Assembly: GCF_018320785.1 (NCBI RefSeq)
Contig: NC_054886.1
Coordinates: 36,489,952 to 36,553,951 of the forward strand
Direction of reading: 5' to 3'
DNA from: Cheilinus undulatus
Lineage: Eukaryota > Chordata > Actinopteri > Labriformes > Labridae
Length of the DNA stretch: 64,000 nt
Shown: positions 1 to 10,000 of the stretch, piece by piece
How positions within the stretch are numbered: position 1 is the first letter of the stretch
How the letters are laid out: the number at the start of each line of letters is the position of its first letter
Made by a program: the position numbers and the translations under genes
The notes under the pieces: model-generated
The model's database searches: none
Told to the model about the DNA's origin: nothing
The model's input: only the letters and a program-made list of their open reading frames with translations

Positions 1-151
1 TGCGACCTTGATTGATGTTTCCAACAAAACGTTTGATTGTTGGGTGATCACGTTTCAATAGCTTTGCTATTTCAAGTGTGCTGCATCCCTCTGAAAGGGA
101 TTTTACAATTTCTGATGTTTCAGAGTCTGTTAAATCTCTTTTTTGGCCCAT
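1..151 (-). CDS. Tc1-like transposase, N-terminal fragment
   Basis: From an ATG at 151 the minus strand is open to the window edge for 50 codons. It begins MGQKRDLTDSE and continues with a serine/leucine-rich stretch ending GCSTLEIAKLLKRDHPTIKRF. This has the look of the helix-turn-helix (paired-like) DNA-binding N-terminus of Tc1-family transposases, which binds the terminal repeats. The catalytic DDE domain is not in view, so intactness cannot be judged. No stop or frameshift is seen in this fragment. The start was chosen because it is the first ATG after the terminal region and gives the family-like GQ(K/R) opening. Confidence 0.7.
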   Translation of the reverse strand, partial: MGQKRDLTDSETSEIVKSLSEGCSTLEIAKLLKRDHPTIKRFVGNINQGR

Positions 152-372
152 TGTGTCTGAGGAAGAGAGGCTGCCTAATAATTCTGTACACCGTGATATA
201 GGGTGGCGATCACTTTAGGCCACTCCCCCCCTCATTAGACAGATAAACACCACCTGATAATGCTTCATTCCAATAAGCGTTCCAGTTTATAGAGCTTTAA
301 GTTGGAAAATGTGCATAACAATGAAGATAATATCAAAATACTCACTTGTCTAATACTTCTGCACGCGGTGTA
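1..372 (-). mobile_element. Tc1/mariner-like transposon, 5' end (runs off the window)
   Basis: The minus strand reads from a terminal region near 372 into a transposase start at 151. Two similar segments lie in direct orientation, 174-200 and 349-372. Both have the form ctaatannTTCTG followed by CACCGTG or CACGCGGTG. This resembles the inner and outer direct repeats in the ends of IR/DR-type Tc1 elements. The outer copy runs straight into a (TA)n tract, consistent with the TA target of this superfamily. The rest of the element lies outside the window. The assignment rests on the encoded transposase N-terminus plus this repeat layout. Confidence 0.7.
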
Positions 373-412
373 TATATATACATATATATATATGTATATG
401 TATATATGTGTA

Positions 413-457
<45 letters not shown>

Positions 458-462
458 GTGTA

Positions 463-499
<37 letters not shown>
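371..499. repeat. (TA)n / TATG-type microsatellite
   Basis: About 130 bp of alternating TA, interrupted by TATG and TGTG motifs. Open frames across it (runs of YIYIYI) are low-complexity artefacts. It abuts the Tc1-like end, so the transposon probably landed in TA-rich DNA or seeded the tract. Confidence 0.95.
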
Positions 500-501
<2 letters not shown>

Positions 502-1144
502 CTGTTGGGCGTATTTACAATTTTCCCCTTTTTTGCCACTTTTAATCTACTTTAACAGCTTTAAAGTCCAACTTTGACTCTTCTTTTGCCCCTTTTCACT
601 AGTTTTTTCTCTTTTGTCCTGCTTTTTGCTTTATTGTAAATTTTTTCCTCTTTTTTTGCCATGTTTTGCCCATTCTCAGCCCTGTAAGCTGCCTTTTGCC
701 ATTGAATGCCATTTTTTTTCCAGTTATTCACTTTTGTCCATAATAGTCTCATTTCACAGTTTTTTGCCACATTTTAACTGTTTTTTTCACCATGTTTTGC
801 CTCCTATCACTCATTTTTTATCAATTTTGCCACTTTTTCACCCCATTTTTCACATTTTCATCCATTTTTTGCCACTTTTTAGCCAGCTTTTGACCATTTT
901 GTCACCTGTGTCCATTAAAGTCTCTTTCACCCATGTTTTGCCACATTTTTTACCATTTTCTCCATCTGTAACTTGTGTTTTCATCAATTTGGCCAATTTT
1001 CACCCATTTTTTGCCACCTATAACTCATTTTTAATCAATTTTGGCAATTTTTCGCCCCATTTTTAAATTTTCACCCATTTTTGATACTTCTTAGCCAGTT
1101 GTTGGCCATTTTGTCACTTTTGTCCATTTTAGTCTTATTTCAAA
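500..1144 (+). repeat. Degenerate T-rich 'ttttgccactttt' element, unexpanded part
   Basis: Pyrimidine-rich sequence with irregularly spaced TTTTGCCA, TTTTCACCCATTTT and GCCATTGAATGCC motifs. The same vocabulary recurs near 26.95, 39.9, 43.6, 47.2, 52.8, 55.5 and 62.7 kb. I read it as the body of an interspersed DNA-transposon-like element, with the adjacent 82-bp array as an expansion of its distal part. Open frames here are low complexity (rich in F, L, P, H) and are not credible genes. Confidence 0.6.
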
Positions 1145-4100
1145 AAACATTTTTGCCACATTTTGACCATTTTTGCCACCTGTAACTGAGTTTTAAATCA
1201 TTTTTACCAGCTTTCACCCGTGTTTTGCCACATTTTGCTGCTTTTTGACCATTTTTGCCACCTGTAACTGATTTTAAAATCATTTTTTCCAGCTTTCACC
1301 CATGTTTTGCCACATTTTGCTGCTTTTTGACCATTTTTGCCACCTGTAACTGGTTTTAAAATCATTTTTACCAGCTTTCACCCATGTTTTGCCACATTTT
1401 GCTGCTTTTTGACCATTTTTGCCACCTGTAACTGATTTTAAAATCATTTTTGCCAGCTTTCACCCATGTTTTGCCACATTTTGCTGCTTTTTGACCATTT
1501 TTGCCACCTGTAACTGGTTTTAAAATCATTTTTGCCAGCTTTCACCCATGTTTTGCCACATTTTGCTGCTTTTTGACCATTTTTGCCACCTGTAACTGGT
1601 TTTAAAATCATTTTTGCCAGCTTTCACCCATGTTTTGCTACATACTTGCTGCTTTTTGACCATTTTTGCCACCTGTAACTGATTTTAAAATCATTTTTTC
1701 CAGCTTTCACCCATGTTTTGCCACATTTTGCTGCTCTTTAACCATTTTTGCCACCTGTAACTGATTTTAAAATCATTTTTTCCAGCTTTCACCCATGTTT
1801 TGCCACATTTTGCTGCTCTTTAACCATTTTTGCCACCTGTAACTGGTTTTAAAATCATTTTTACCAGCTTTCACCCATGTTTTGCCACATTTTGCTGCTC
1901 TTTAACCATTTTTGCCACCTGTAACTGAGTTTTAAATCATTTTTACCAGCTTTCACCCGTGTTTTGCCACATTTTGCTGCTTTTTGACCATTTTTGCCAC
2001 CTGTAACTGATTTTAAAATCATTTTTGCCAGCTTTCACCCGTGTTTTGCCACATTTTGCTGCTTTTTGACCATTTTTGCCACCTGTAACTGAGTTTTAAA
2101 TCATTTTTGCCAGCTTTCACCCGTGTTTTGCCACATTTTGCTGCTTTTTGACCATTTTTGCCACCTGTAACTGATTTTAAAATCATTTTTGCCAGCTTTC
2201 ACCCATGTTTTGCCACATTTTGCTGCTTTTTGACCATTTTTGCCACCTGTAACTGATTTTAAAATCATTTTTTCCAGCTTTCACCCATGTTTTGCCACAT
2301 TTTGCTGCTTTTTGACCATTTTTGCCACCTGTAACTGATTTTAAAATCATTTTTGCCAGCTTTCACCCATGTTTTGCCACATTTTGCTGCTTTTTGACCA
2401 TTTTTGCCACCTGTAACTGGTTTTAAAATCATTTTTGCCAGCTTTCACCCGTGTTTTGCCACATTTTGCTGCTTTTTGACCATTTTTGCCACCTGTAACT
2501 GGTTTTAAAATCATTTTTGCCAGCTTTCACCCATGTTTTGCCACATTTTGCTGCTTTTTGACCATTTTTGCCACCTGTAACTGGTTTTAAAATCATTTTT
2601 GCCAGCTTTCACCCATGTTTTGCCACATTTTGCTGCTTTTTGACCAGTTTTGCCACCTGTAACTGATTTTAAAATCATTTTTGCCAGCTTTCACCCATGT
2701 TTTGCCACATTTTGCTGCTTTTTGACCATTTTTGCCACCTGTAACTGATTTTAAAATCATTTTTGCCAGCTTTCACCCATGTTTTGCCACATTTTGCTGC
2801 TTTTTGACCATTTTTGCCACCTGTAACTGATTTTAAAATCATTTTTGCCAGCTTTCACCCATGTTTTGCCACATTTTGCTGCTTTTGACCATTTTTGCCA
2901 CCTGTAACTGATTTTAAAATCATTTTTCCAGCTTTCACCCATGTTTTGCCACATTTTGCTGCTTTTTGACCAGTTTTGCCACCTGTAACTGATTTTAAAA
3001 TCATTTTTGCCAGCTTTCACCCATGTTTTGCCACATTTTGCTGCTTTTTGACCAGTTTTGCCACCTGTAACTGGTTTTAAAATCATTTTTGCCAGCTTTC
3101 ACCCATGTTTTGCCACATTTTGCTGCTTTTTGACCATTTTTGCCACCTGTAACTGATTTTAAAATCATTTTGCCAGCTTTCACCCATGTTTTGCCACATT
3201 TTGCTGCTTTTTGACCATTTTGCCACCTGTAACTGAGTTTTAAAATCATTTTGCCAGCTTTCACCCATGTTTTGCCACATTTTGCTGCTTTTTGACCATT
3301 TTTGCCACCTGTAACTGATTTTAAAATCATTTTTGCCAGCTTTCACCCATGTTTTGCCACATTTTGCTGCTTTTTGACCATTTTTGCCACCTGTAACTGA
3401 TTTTAAAATCATTTTTGCCAGCTTTCACCCATGTTTTGCCACATTTTGCTGCTTTTTGACCATTTTTGCCACCTGTAACTGGTTTTAAAATCATTTTTGC
3501 CAGCTTTCACCCATGTTTTGCCACATTTTGCTGCTTTTTGACCATTTTTGCCACCTGTAACTGATTTTAAAATCATTTTTACCAGCTTTCACCCGTGTTT
3601 TGCCACATTTTGCTGCTTTTTGACCATTTTTGCCACCTGTAACTGATTTTAAAATCATTTTTGCCAGCTTTCACCCGTGTTTTGCCACATTTTGCTGCTT
3701 TTTGACCAGTTTTGCCACCTGTAACTGAGTTTTAAATCATTTTTTCCAGCTTTCAACCGTGTTTTGCCCCGTCTTCGGTGCTTTTGGACCATGTTTGCCA
3801 CCTGTAACTGATTTTAAAATCATTTTACCAGCTTTCACCCATGTTTAGCCACATTTTGCTGCTTTTTGACCAGTTTTGCCACCTGTAACTGGTTTTAAAA
3901 TCATTTTTGCCAGCTTTCACCCATGTTTTGCCACATTTTGCTGCTTTTTGACCATTTTTGCCACCTGTAACTGATTTTAAAATCATTTTTGCCAGCTTTC
4001 ACCCGTGTTTTGCCACATTTTGCTGCTTTTTGACCATTTTTGCCACCTGTAACTGAGTTTTTAATCATTTTTTCCAGCTCTCTTCCGTGTTTTGCCCCTT

Positions 4101-6027
4101 CTTCGCTGCTTTTTGACCATTTTTGCCACCTGTAACTGGTTTTAAAATCATTTTTGCCAGCTTTCACCCATGTTTTGCCACATTTTGCTGCTTTCTGACC
4201 ATTTTTGCCACCTGTAACTGATTTTAAAATCATTTTTGCCAGCTTTCACCCATGTTTTGCCACATTTTGCTGCTTTTTGACCATTTTTGCCACCTGTAAC
4301 TGATTTTAAAATCATTTTTGCCAGCTTTCACCCGTGGTTTGCCCCTTCTTTTGCTGCTTTTGACCATTTTGCCACCTGTAACTGATTTTAAAATCATTTT
4401 TGCCAGCTTTCACCCATGTTTTGCCACATTTTGCTGGTGTTTGACCATTTTTGCGACCTGTAACTGGTTTTAAAATCATTTTTGCCAGCTTTCACCCGTG
4501 TTTTGCCGCATTGTGCTGCTTTTTGACCATTTTGCCACCTGTAACTGCATTTAAAATCATATTTGCCAGCTTTCACCCGAGTTTTGCCACATTTTGCTGC
4601 TTTTTGACCATTTTTGCCACCTGTAACTGATTTTAAAATCATTTTTGCCAGCTTTCACCCGTGTTTTGCCCCTTCTTCGCTGCTTTTTGACCATTTTTGC
4701 CACCTGTAACTGATTTTAAAATCATTTTTGCCAGCTTTCACCCATGTTTTGCCACATTTTGCTGCTTTTTGACCATTTTTGCCACCTGTAACTGATTTTA
4801 AAATCATTTTTGCCAGCTTTCACCCATGTTTTGCCACATTTTGCTGCTTTTTGACCATTTTTGCCACCTGTAACTGATTTTAAAATCATTTTTGCCAGCT
4901 TTCACCCATGTTTTGCCACATTTTGCTGCTTTTTGACCAGTTTTGCCACCTGTAACTGAGTTTTAAAATCATTTTTGCCAGCTTTCACCCATGTTTTGCC
5001 ACATTTTGCTGCTTTTTGACCATTTTTGCCACCTGTAACTGGTTTTAAAATCATTTTTGCCAGCTTTCACCCATGTTTTGCCACATTTTGCTGCTTTTTG
5101 ACCATTTTTGCCACCTGTAACTGGTTTTAAAATCATTTTTGCCAGCTTTCACCCATGTTTTGCCACATTTTGCTGCTTTTTGACCATTTTTGCCACCTGT
5201 AACTGGTTTTAAAATCATTTTTACCAGCTTTCACCCATGTTTTGCCACATTTTGCTGCTTTTTGACCATTTTTGCCACCTGTAACTGATTTTAAAATCAT
5301 TTTTGCCAGCTTTCACCCATGTTTTGCCACATTTTGCTGCTTTTTGACCAGTTTTGCCACCTGTAACTGAGTTTTTAATCATTTTTTCCAGCTCTCTTCC
5401 GTGTTTTGCCCCTTCTTCGCTGCTTTTTGACCATTTTTGCCACCTGTAACTGATTTTAAAATCATTTTTACCAGCTTTCACCCATGTTTTGCCACATTTT
5501 GCTGCTTTTTGACCATTTTTGCCACCTGTAACTGGTTTTAAAATCATTTTTTCCAGCTTTCACCCATGTTTTGCCACATTTTGCTGCTTTTTGACCATTT
5601 TTGCCACCTGTAACTGATTTTAAAATCATTTTTGCCAGCTTTCACCCGTGTTTTGCCACATTTTGCTGCTTTTTGACCAGTTTTGCCACCTGTAACTTTT
5701 GCCACCTGTAACTGGTTTTAAAATCATTTTTGCCAGCTTTCACCCATGTTTTTGCCACAATTCGCTGCTTTTTGACCATTTTTGCCACCTGTAACTGATT
5801 TTAAAATCATTTTTGCCAGCTTTCACCCATGTTTTGCCACATTTTGCTGCTTTTTGACCATTTTTGCCACCTGTAACTGGTTTTAAAATCATTTTTGCCA
5901 GCTTTCACCCATGTTTTGCCCCTTCTTCGCTGCTTTTTGACCATTTTTGCCACCTGTAACTGGTTTTAAAATCATTTTTGCCAGCTTTCACCCATGTTTT
6001 GCCACATTTTGCTGCTTTTTGACCACT
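1145..6027 (+). repeat. 82-bp minisatellite/satellite array, about 60 copies
   Basis: The head-to-tail unit is 82 bp. It contains GCTGCTTTTTGACC, TTTTGCCACCTGTAACTG, TTTTAAAATCATTTTTGCC and AGCTTTCACCCATGTTTTG. Variants alternate at fixed sites: CTGATTTT or CTGGTTTT, CCCATG or CCCGTG, GACCATTTTTG or GACCAGTTTTG. A rarer class carries CCCCTTCTTCGCTG (near 3762, 4094, 4668, 5409, 5919), and very similar units of that class near 4055 and 5370 lie about 16 units apart, which suggests block duplication. Because 82 is not a multiple of 3, frames rotate, and the 80-110 aa open frames on the minus strand are artefacts. Confidence 0.97.
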
Positions 6028-6160
6028 TTCACCTCTCAAACTGACTTTATTGCCACTGTAACCGTCCTTTCCTCTCAGACCGAGGCTCTCTCAGGTGTAT
6101 TTGGCGACCATCAGGCTCTTTGGTTGAGCAGGGCTCGGTAACACTCTGGTAAATCATTGA
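6028..6160 (+). mobile_element. Distal end of the T-rich element flanking the 82-bp array
   Basis: After the last 82-bp unit the sequence continues into CTCTTTGGTTGAGCAG and GGTAACACTC. The same sort of ending (GGCTCT..GGTTGAGTAACAC) closes the related elements near 56150 and 63180. This supports the whole 0.5-6.15 kb stretch being one element with an internal expansion. Confidence 0.55.
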
Positions 6161-6296
6161 TCGTTAATCTACACATCATCTTGTTTTCCTTCAAAATAAA
6201 GTCCCGGCGTCGTTCCTAGACAAAATAATCGATTAATCTCGTCCGCTGAGGTCGGATCGATCAGTACGGCAGCCCTTTAGGACAAACTTGTCTTAC

Positions 6297-6317
6297 CTTC
6301 GTCGGCGGAGCAGCCAT
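6297..6317 (-). other. Possible minus-strand first coding exon (MAAPPTK)
   Basis: On the minus strand an ATG at 6317 opens seven codons (MAAPPTK) followed at once by a strong splice donor, AAG|GTAAGA. It lies in the CpG-rich island. No downstream exon can be found, because the 82-bp satellite begins about 270 bp further on. This is a candidate only. It shares its CCATGG with a plus-strand start at 6316, so one of the two may be chance. Confidence 0.2.
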
Positions 6318-6425
6318 GGAGCAGGAGCAGCGGGAGGAGGAGCAGCACAGCCCGGACTCCCTCCATCCCCCCCGGGACGATCGAAGCCAAACTCGATCAG
6401 ACAGCCGATCACAACTATCGATCAG

Positions 6426-6520
6426 TGACGTCAGCTGGGCTCGCTCTCGGCCGGCCGCGCGCGCCTCATTGGAGCTGAGAAGTCAAATAAAATCCACAAG
6501 CAGATCCGGTTTTTATAAAG
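6426..6520 (+). promoter_or_regulatory. Candidate promoter: perfect CRE plus TATA-like box
   Basis: The full palindromic cAMP-response element TGACGTCA is at 6426-6433. A TATA-like TTTATAAAG lies at 6512-6520, about 85 bp downstream. The surroundings are GC-rich with many CpGs (for example GGCCGGCCGCGCGCG near 6449), which stand out against the AT-rich repeats on both sides. The CRE and TATA sequences are seen directly. Use as a promoter of a plus-strand transcript starting near 6545 is inferred. Confidence 0.45.
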
Positions 6521-6564
6521 GTAGAGGAGAAGAAGAAGGGGCAGAAAATCCTCCAAACTTCAAG

Positions 6565-6775
6565 ATGGACGCCTCCAAAGTCAGAAAAAAAGTTCAGAAA
6601 AGGAGAAAAAGACATGAAAGTAAATCCAACATGGTGTCCGAGTATGTCCTCTCCTCCTTTTCGCTCAGTTTTATCCTTTTCCTCAAACTTTTCCCTGTTT
6701 TTTTTTTCCCTCCGGGACAGAGAGCGGGGCGCGGCTGCCTCCGAGGCCGGGACAGGAGCTGATAGAGGCGGCCTG
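6565..6775 (+). other. Candidate two-exon gene start in CpG island, unidentified
   Basis: About 45 bp after the TATA-like box an ATG at 6565 opens MDASKVRKKVQKRRKRHESK, a very basic N-terminus. A donor GTATGT follows at 6642. A pyrimidine-rich tract ending GGGACAG gives an acceptor at 6719-6720, and 6721-6775 continues the same frame for 18 codons (ERGAAASEAGTGADRGGL) to a donor GTGAGC at 6776. Exons of 77 and 55 nt with in-frame splicing are plausible, but the next 11 kb is satellite and no further exon is visible. I do not recognise the product. The frame also extends upstream to an ATG at 6316. Confidence 0.25.
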
Positions 6776-7054
6776 GTGAGCGCGCAGGGGTCGGTGTGTC
6801 GGCTGGAGGTCGTCGGGAAAGAAGCCAACACAAACAGAGGAGGAGGTGATGAAGCGCCCAGTGCTCCCAGCGCTCCCAGTGCGTGCCTGTGAGGCCAGTT
6901 TAAACACCCACCAACTCACTGCAGACAAAACTTTAGACAAAAGCAGCCGGACACCGCGAGGACACGCCCCCTCCTGCTCTGATTGGCTGGGAGACCTGTC
7001 AGTTAATGGGGGAGGGCGGGATTTAAGGGAGGAGTGACAGACAGATGTGGAGGA

Positions 7055-10000
7055 ATGTGTCTGTGGAGAGGCCTGTCTGTGGCTCCATGTTTAAAAAATA
7101 AAATAAAATAATAAAAAATAAAGTATATGTGTCTGTGGAGAGGCCTGTCTGTGGCTGCACGTTTAAAAAATAAAATAAAATAATAAAAAATAAAGTATGT
7201 GTGTCTGTGGAGAGGCCTGTCTGTGGCTCCATGTTTAAAAAATAAAATAAAATAATAAAAATAAAGTATGTGTGTCTGTGGAGGCCTGTCTGTGGCTCCA
7301 TGTTTGAAAAATAAAATAATAAAAATAAAGTATATGTGTCTGTGGAGAGGCCTGTCTGTGGCTGCACGTTTAAAAAATAAAATAAAATAATAAAAAATAA
7401 AGTATGTGTGTCTGTGGAGAGGCCTGTCTGTGGCTCCATGTTTAAAAAATAAAATAAAATAATAAAAAATAAAGTATGTGTGTCTGTGGAGAGGCCTGTC
7501 TGTGGCTCCATGTTTGAAAAATAAAATAATAAAAAATAAAGTATATGTGTCTGTGGAGAGGCCTGTCTGTGGCTCCATGTTTGAAAAATAAAATAAAATA
7601 ATAAAAAATAAAGTATGTGTGTCTGTGGAGAGGCCTGTCTGTGGCTCCATGTTTAAAAAATAAAATAATAAAAAATAAAGTATGTGTGTCTGTGGAGAGG
7701 CCTGTCTGTGGCTCCATGTTTAAAAAAAAAAAATAATAATAAAAAATAAAGTATATGTGTCTGTGGAGAGGCCTGTCTGTGGCTGCATGTTTGAAAAATA
7801 AAATAAAATAATAAAAAATAAAGTATATGTGTCTGTGGAGAGGCCTGTCTGTGGCTCCATGTTTAAAAAATAAAATAATAAAAAATAAAGTATGTGTCTG
7901 TGGAGAGGCCTGTCTGTGGCTCCATGTTTAAAATAAAATAAAATAATAAAAATAAAGTATATGTGTGTCTGTGGAGGGCCTGTCTGTGGCTCCATGTTTA
8001 TAAAATAAAATAAAATAATAAAAAATAAAGTATTTGTGTCTGTGGAGAGGCCTGTCTGTGGCTCCATGTTTGAAAAATAAAATAATAAAAAATAAAGTAT
8101 ATGTGTCTGTGGAGGCCTGTCTGTGGCTCCATGTTTGAAAAATAAAATAAAATAATAAAAATAAAGTATGTGTGTCTGTGGAGAGGCCTGTCTGTGGCTC
8201 CATGTTTGAAAAAATAAAATAAAATAATAAAAATAAAGTATATGTGTCTGTGGAGAGGCCTGTCTGTGCTCCATGTTTGAAAAATAAAATAAAATAAAAA
8301 AATAAAGTATATGTGTCTGTGGAGAGGCCTGTCTGTGGCTCCATGTTTAAAAATAAAATAATAAAAAATAAAGTATGTGTGTCTGTGGAGAGGCCTGTCT
8401 GTGGCTCCATGTTTAAAAAATAAAATAAAATAATAAAAAATAAAGTATAAGTTTCAGTGTAGAGGCCTGTCTGTGGCTCCATGTTTAAAAAAGAAAATAA
8501 TAAGAAATAAAGTATATGTGTCTGTGGAGAGGCCTGTCTGTGGCTGCATGTTTAAAAATAAAACAATAAGAAATAAACTATATCTGTCTGTGGAGAGGCC
8601 TGTCAGTGGCTGCATGATTGAAAAATAAAATAATAAAAACATAAAGTATGTGTGTCTGTGGAGAGGCCTGTCTGTGGCTCCATGTTTGAAAAATAAAATA
8701 ATAAAAATAAAGTATGTGTGTCTGTGGAGAGCCTGTCTGTGGCTCCATGTTTAAAAATAAAATAAAATAAAAAAATAAAGTATGTGTGTCTGTGGAGAGC
8801 CTGTCTGTGGCTCCATGTTTAAAAATAAAATAAAATAATAAAAATAAAGTATGTGTGTCTGTGGAGAGGCCTGTCTGTGGCTCCATGTTTGAAAAATAAA
8901 ATAAAATAATAAAAATAAAGTATGTGTGTCTGTGGAGAGGCCTGTCTGTGGCTCCATGTTTGAAAAATAAAATAATAAAAATAAAGTATGTGTCTGTGGA
9001 GAGGCCTGTCTGTGGCTGCATGTTTAAAAATAAAATAATAAAAAATAAAGTATATGTGTGTCTGTGGAGAGGCCTGTCTGTGGCTCCATGTTTGAAAAAT
9101 AAAAATAAAAAAATAAAGTATGTGTGTCTGTGGAGAGCCTGTCTGTGGCTCCATGTTTGAAAAATAAAATAAAATAATAAAAAATAAAGTATATGTGTCT
9201 GTGGAGAGGCCTGTCTGTGGCTCCATGTTTGAAAAATAAAATAAAATAATAAAAAATAAAGTATATGTGTCTGTGGAGAGGCCTGTCTGTGGCTCCATGT
9301 TTAAAAAATAAAATAATAAAAAATAAAGTATATGTGTCTGTGGAGAGGCCTGTCTGTGGCTCCATGTTTGAAAAATAAAATAAAATAATAAAAAATAAAG
9401 TATATGTGTCTGTGGAGAGGCCTGTCTGTGGCTGCATATTTGAAAAATAAAATAATAAAAAAATAAAGTATATGTGTCTGTGGAGAGGCCTGTCTGTGGC
9501 TGCATGTTTGAAAAATAAAATAAAATAATAAAAAATAAAGTATATGTGTCTGTGGAGAGGCCTGTCTGTGGCTCCATGTTTAAAAAATAAAATAGAATAA
9601 TAAAAATAAAGTATGTGTGTCTGTGGAGAGGCCTGTCTGTGGCTCCATGTTTAAAAAATAAAATAAAATAATAAAAAATAAAGTATATGTGTCTGTGGAG
9701 AGGCCTGTCTGTGGCTCCATGTTTAAAAAATAAAATAATAAAAAATAAAGTATATGTGTCTGTGGAGAGGCCTGTCTGTGGCTCCATGTTTAAAAAATAA
9801 AATAAAATAATAAAAAATAAAGTATGTGTGTCTGTGGAGAGGCCTGTCTGTGGCTCCATGTTTGAAAAATAAAATAAAATAATAAAAAATAAAGTATGTG
9901 TGTCTGTGGAGAGGCCTGTCTGTGGCTCCATGTTTGAAAAATAAAATAAAATAATAAAAAATAAAGTATGTGTGTCTGTGGAGAGGCCTGTCTGTGGCTC

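Noticed and set aside
614..1066. 150-codon frame rich in F, H, L, P, and similar frames near 40, 44, 47 and 63 kb
   Set aside because: Low-complexity translations of the T-rich interspersed element on either strand.
1145..6027. Possible CRISPR-like or regulatory array in the 82-bp repeats
   Set aside because: There are no unique spacers. The repeats are directly contiguous and the context is eukaryotic.
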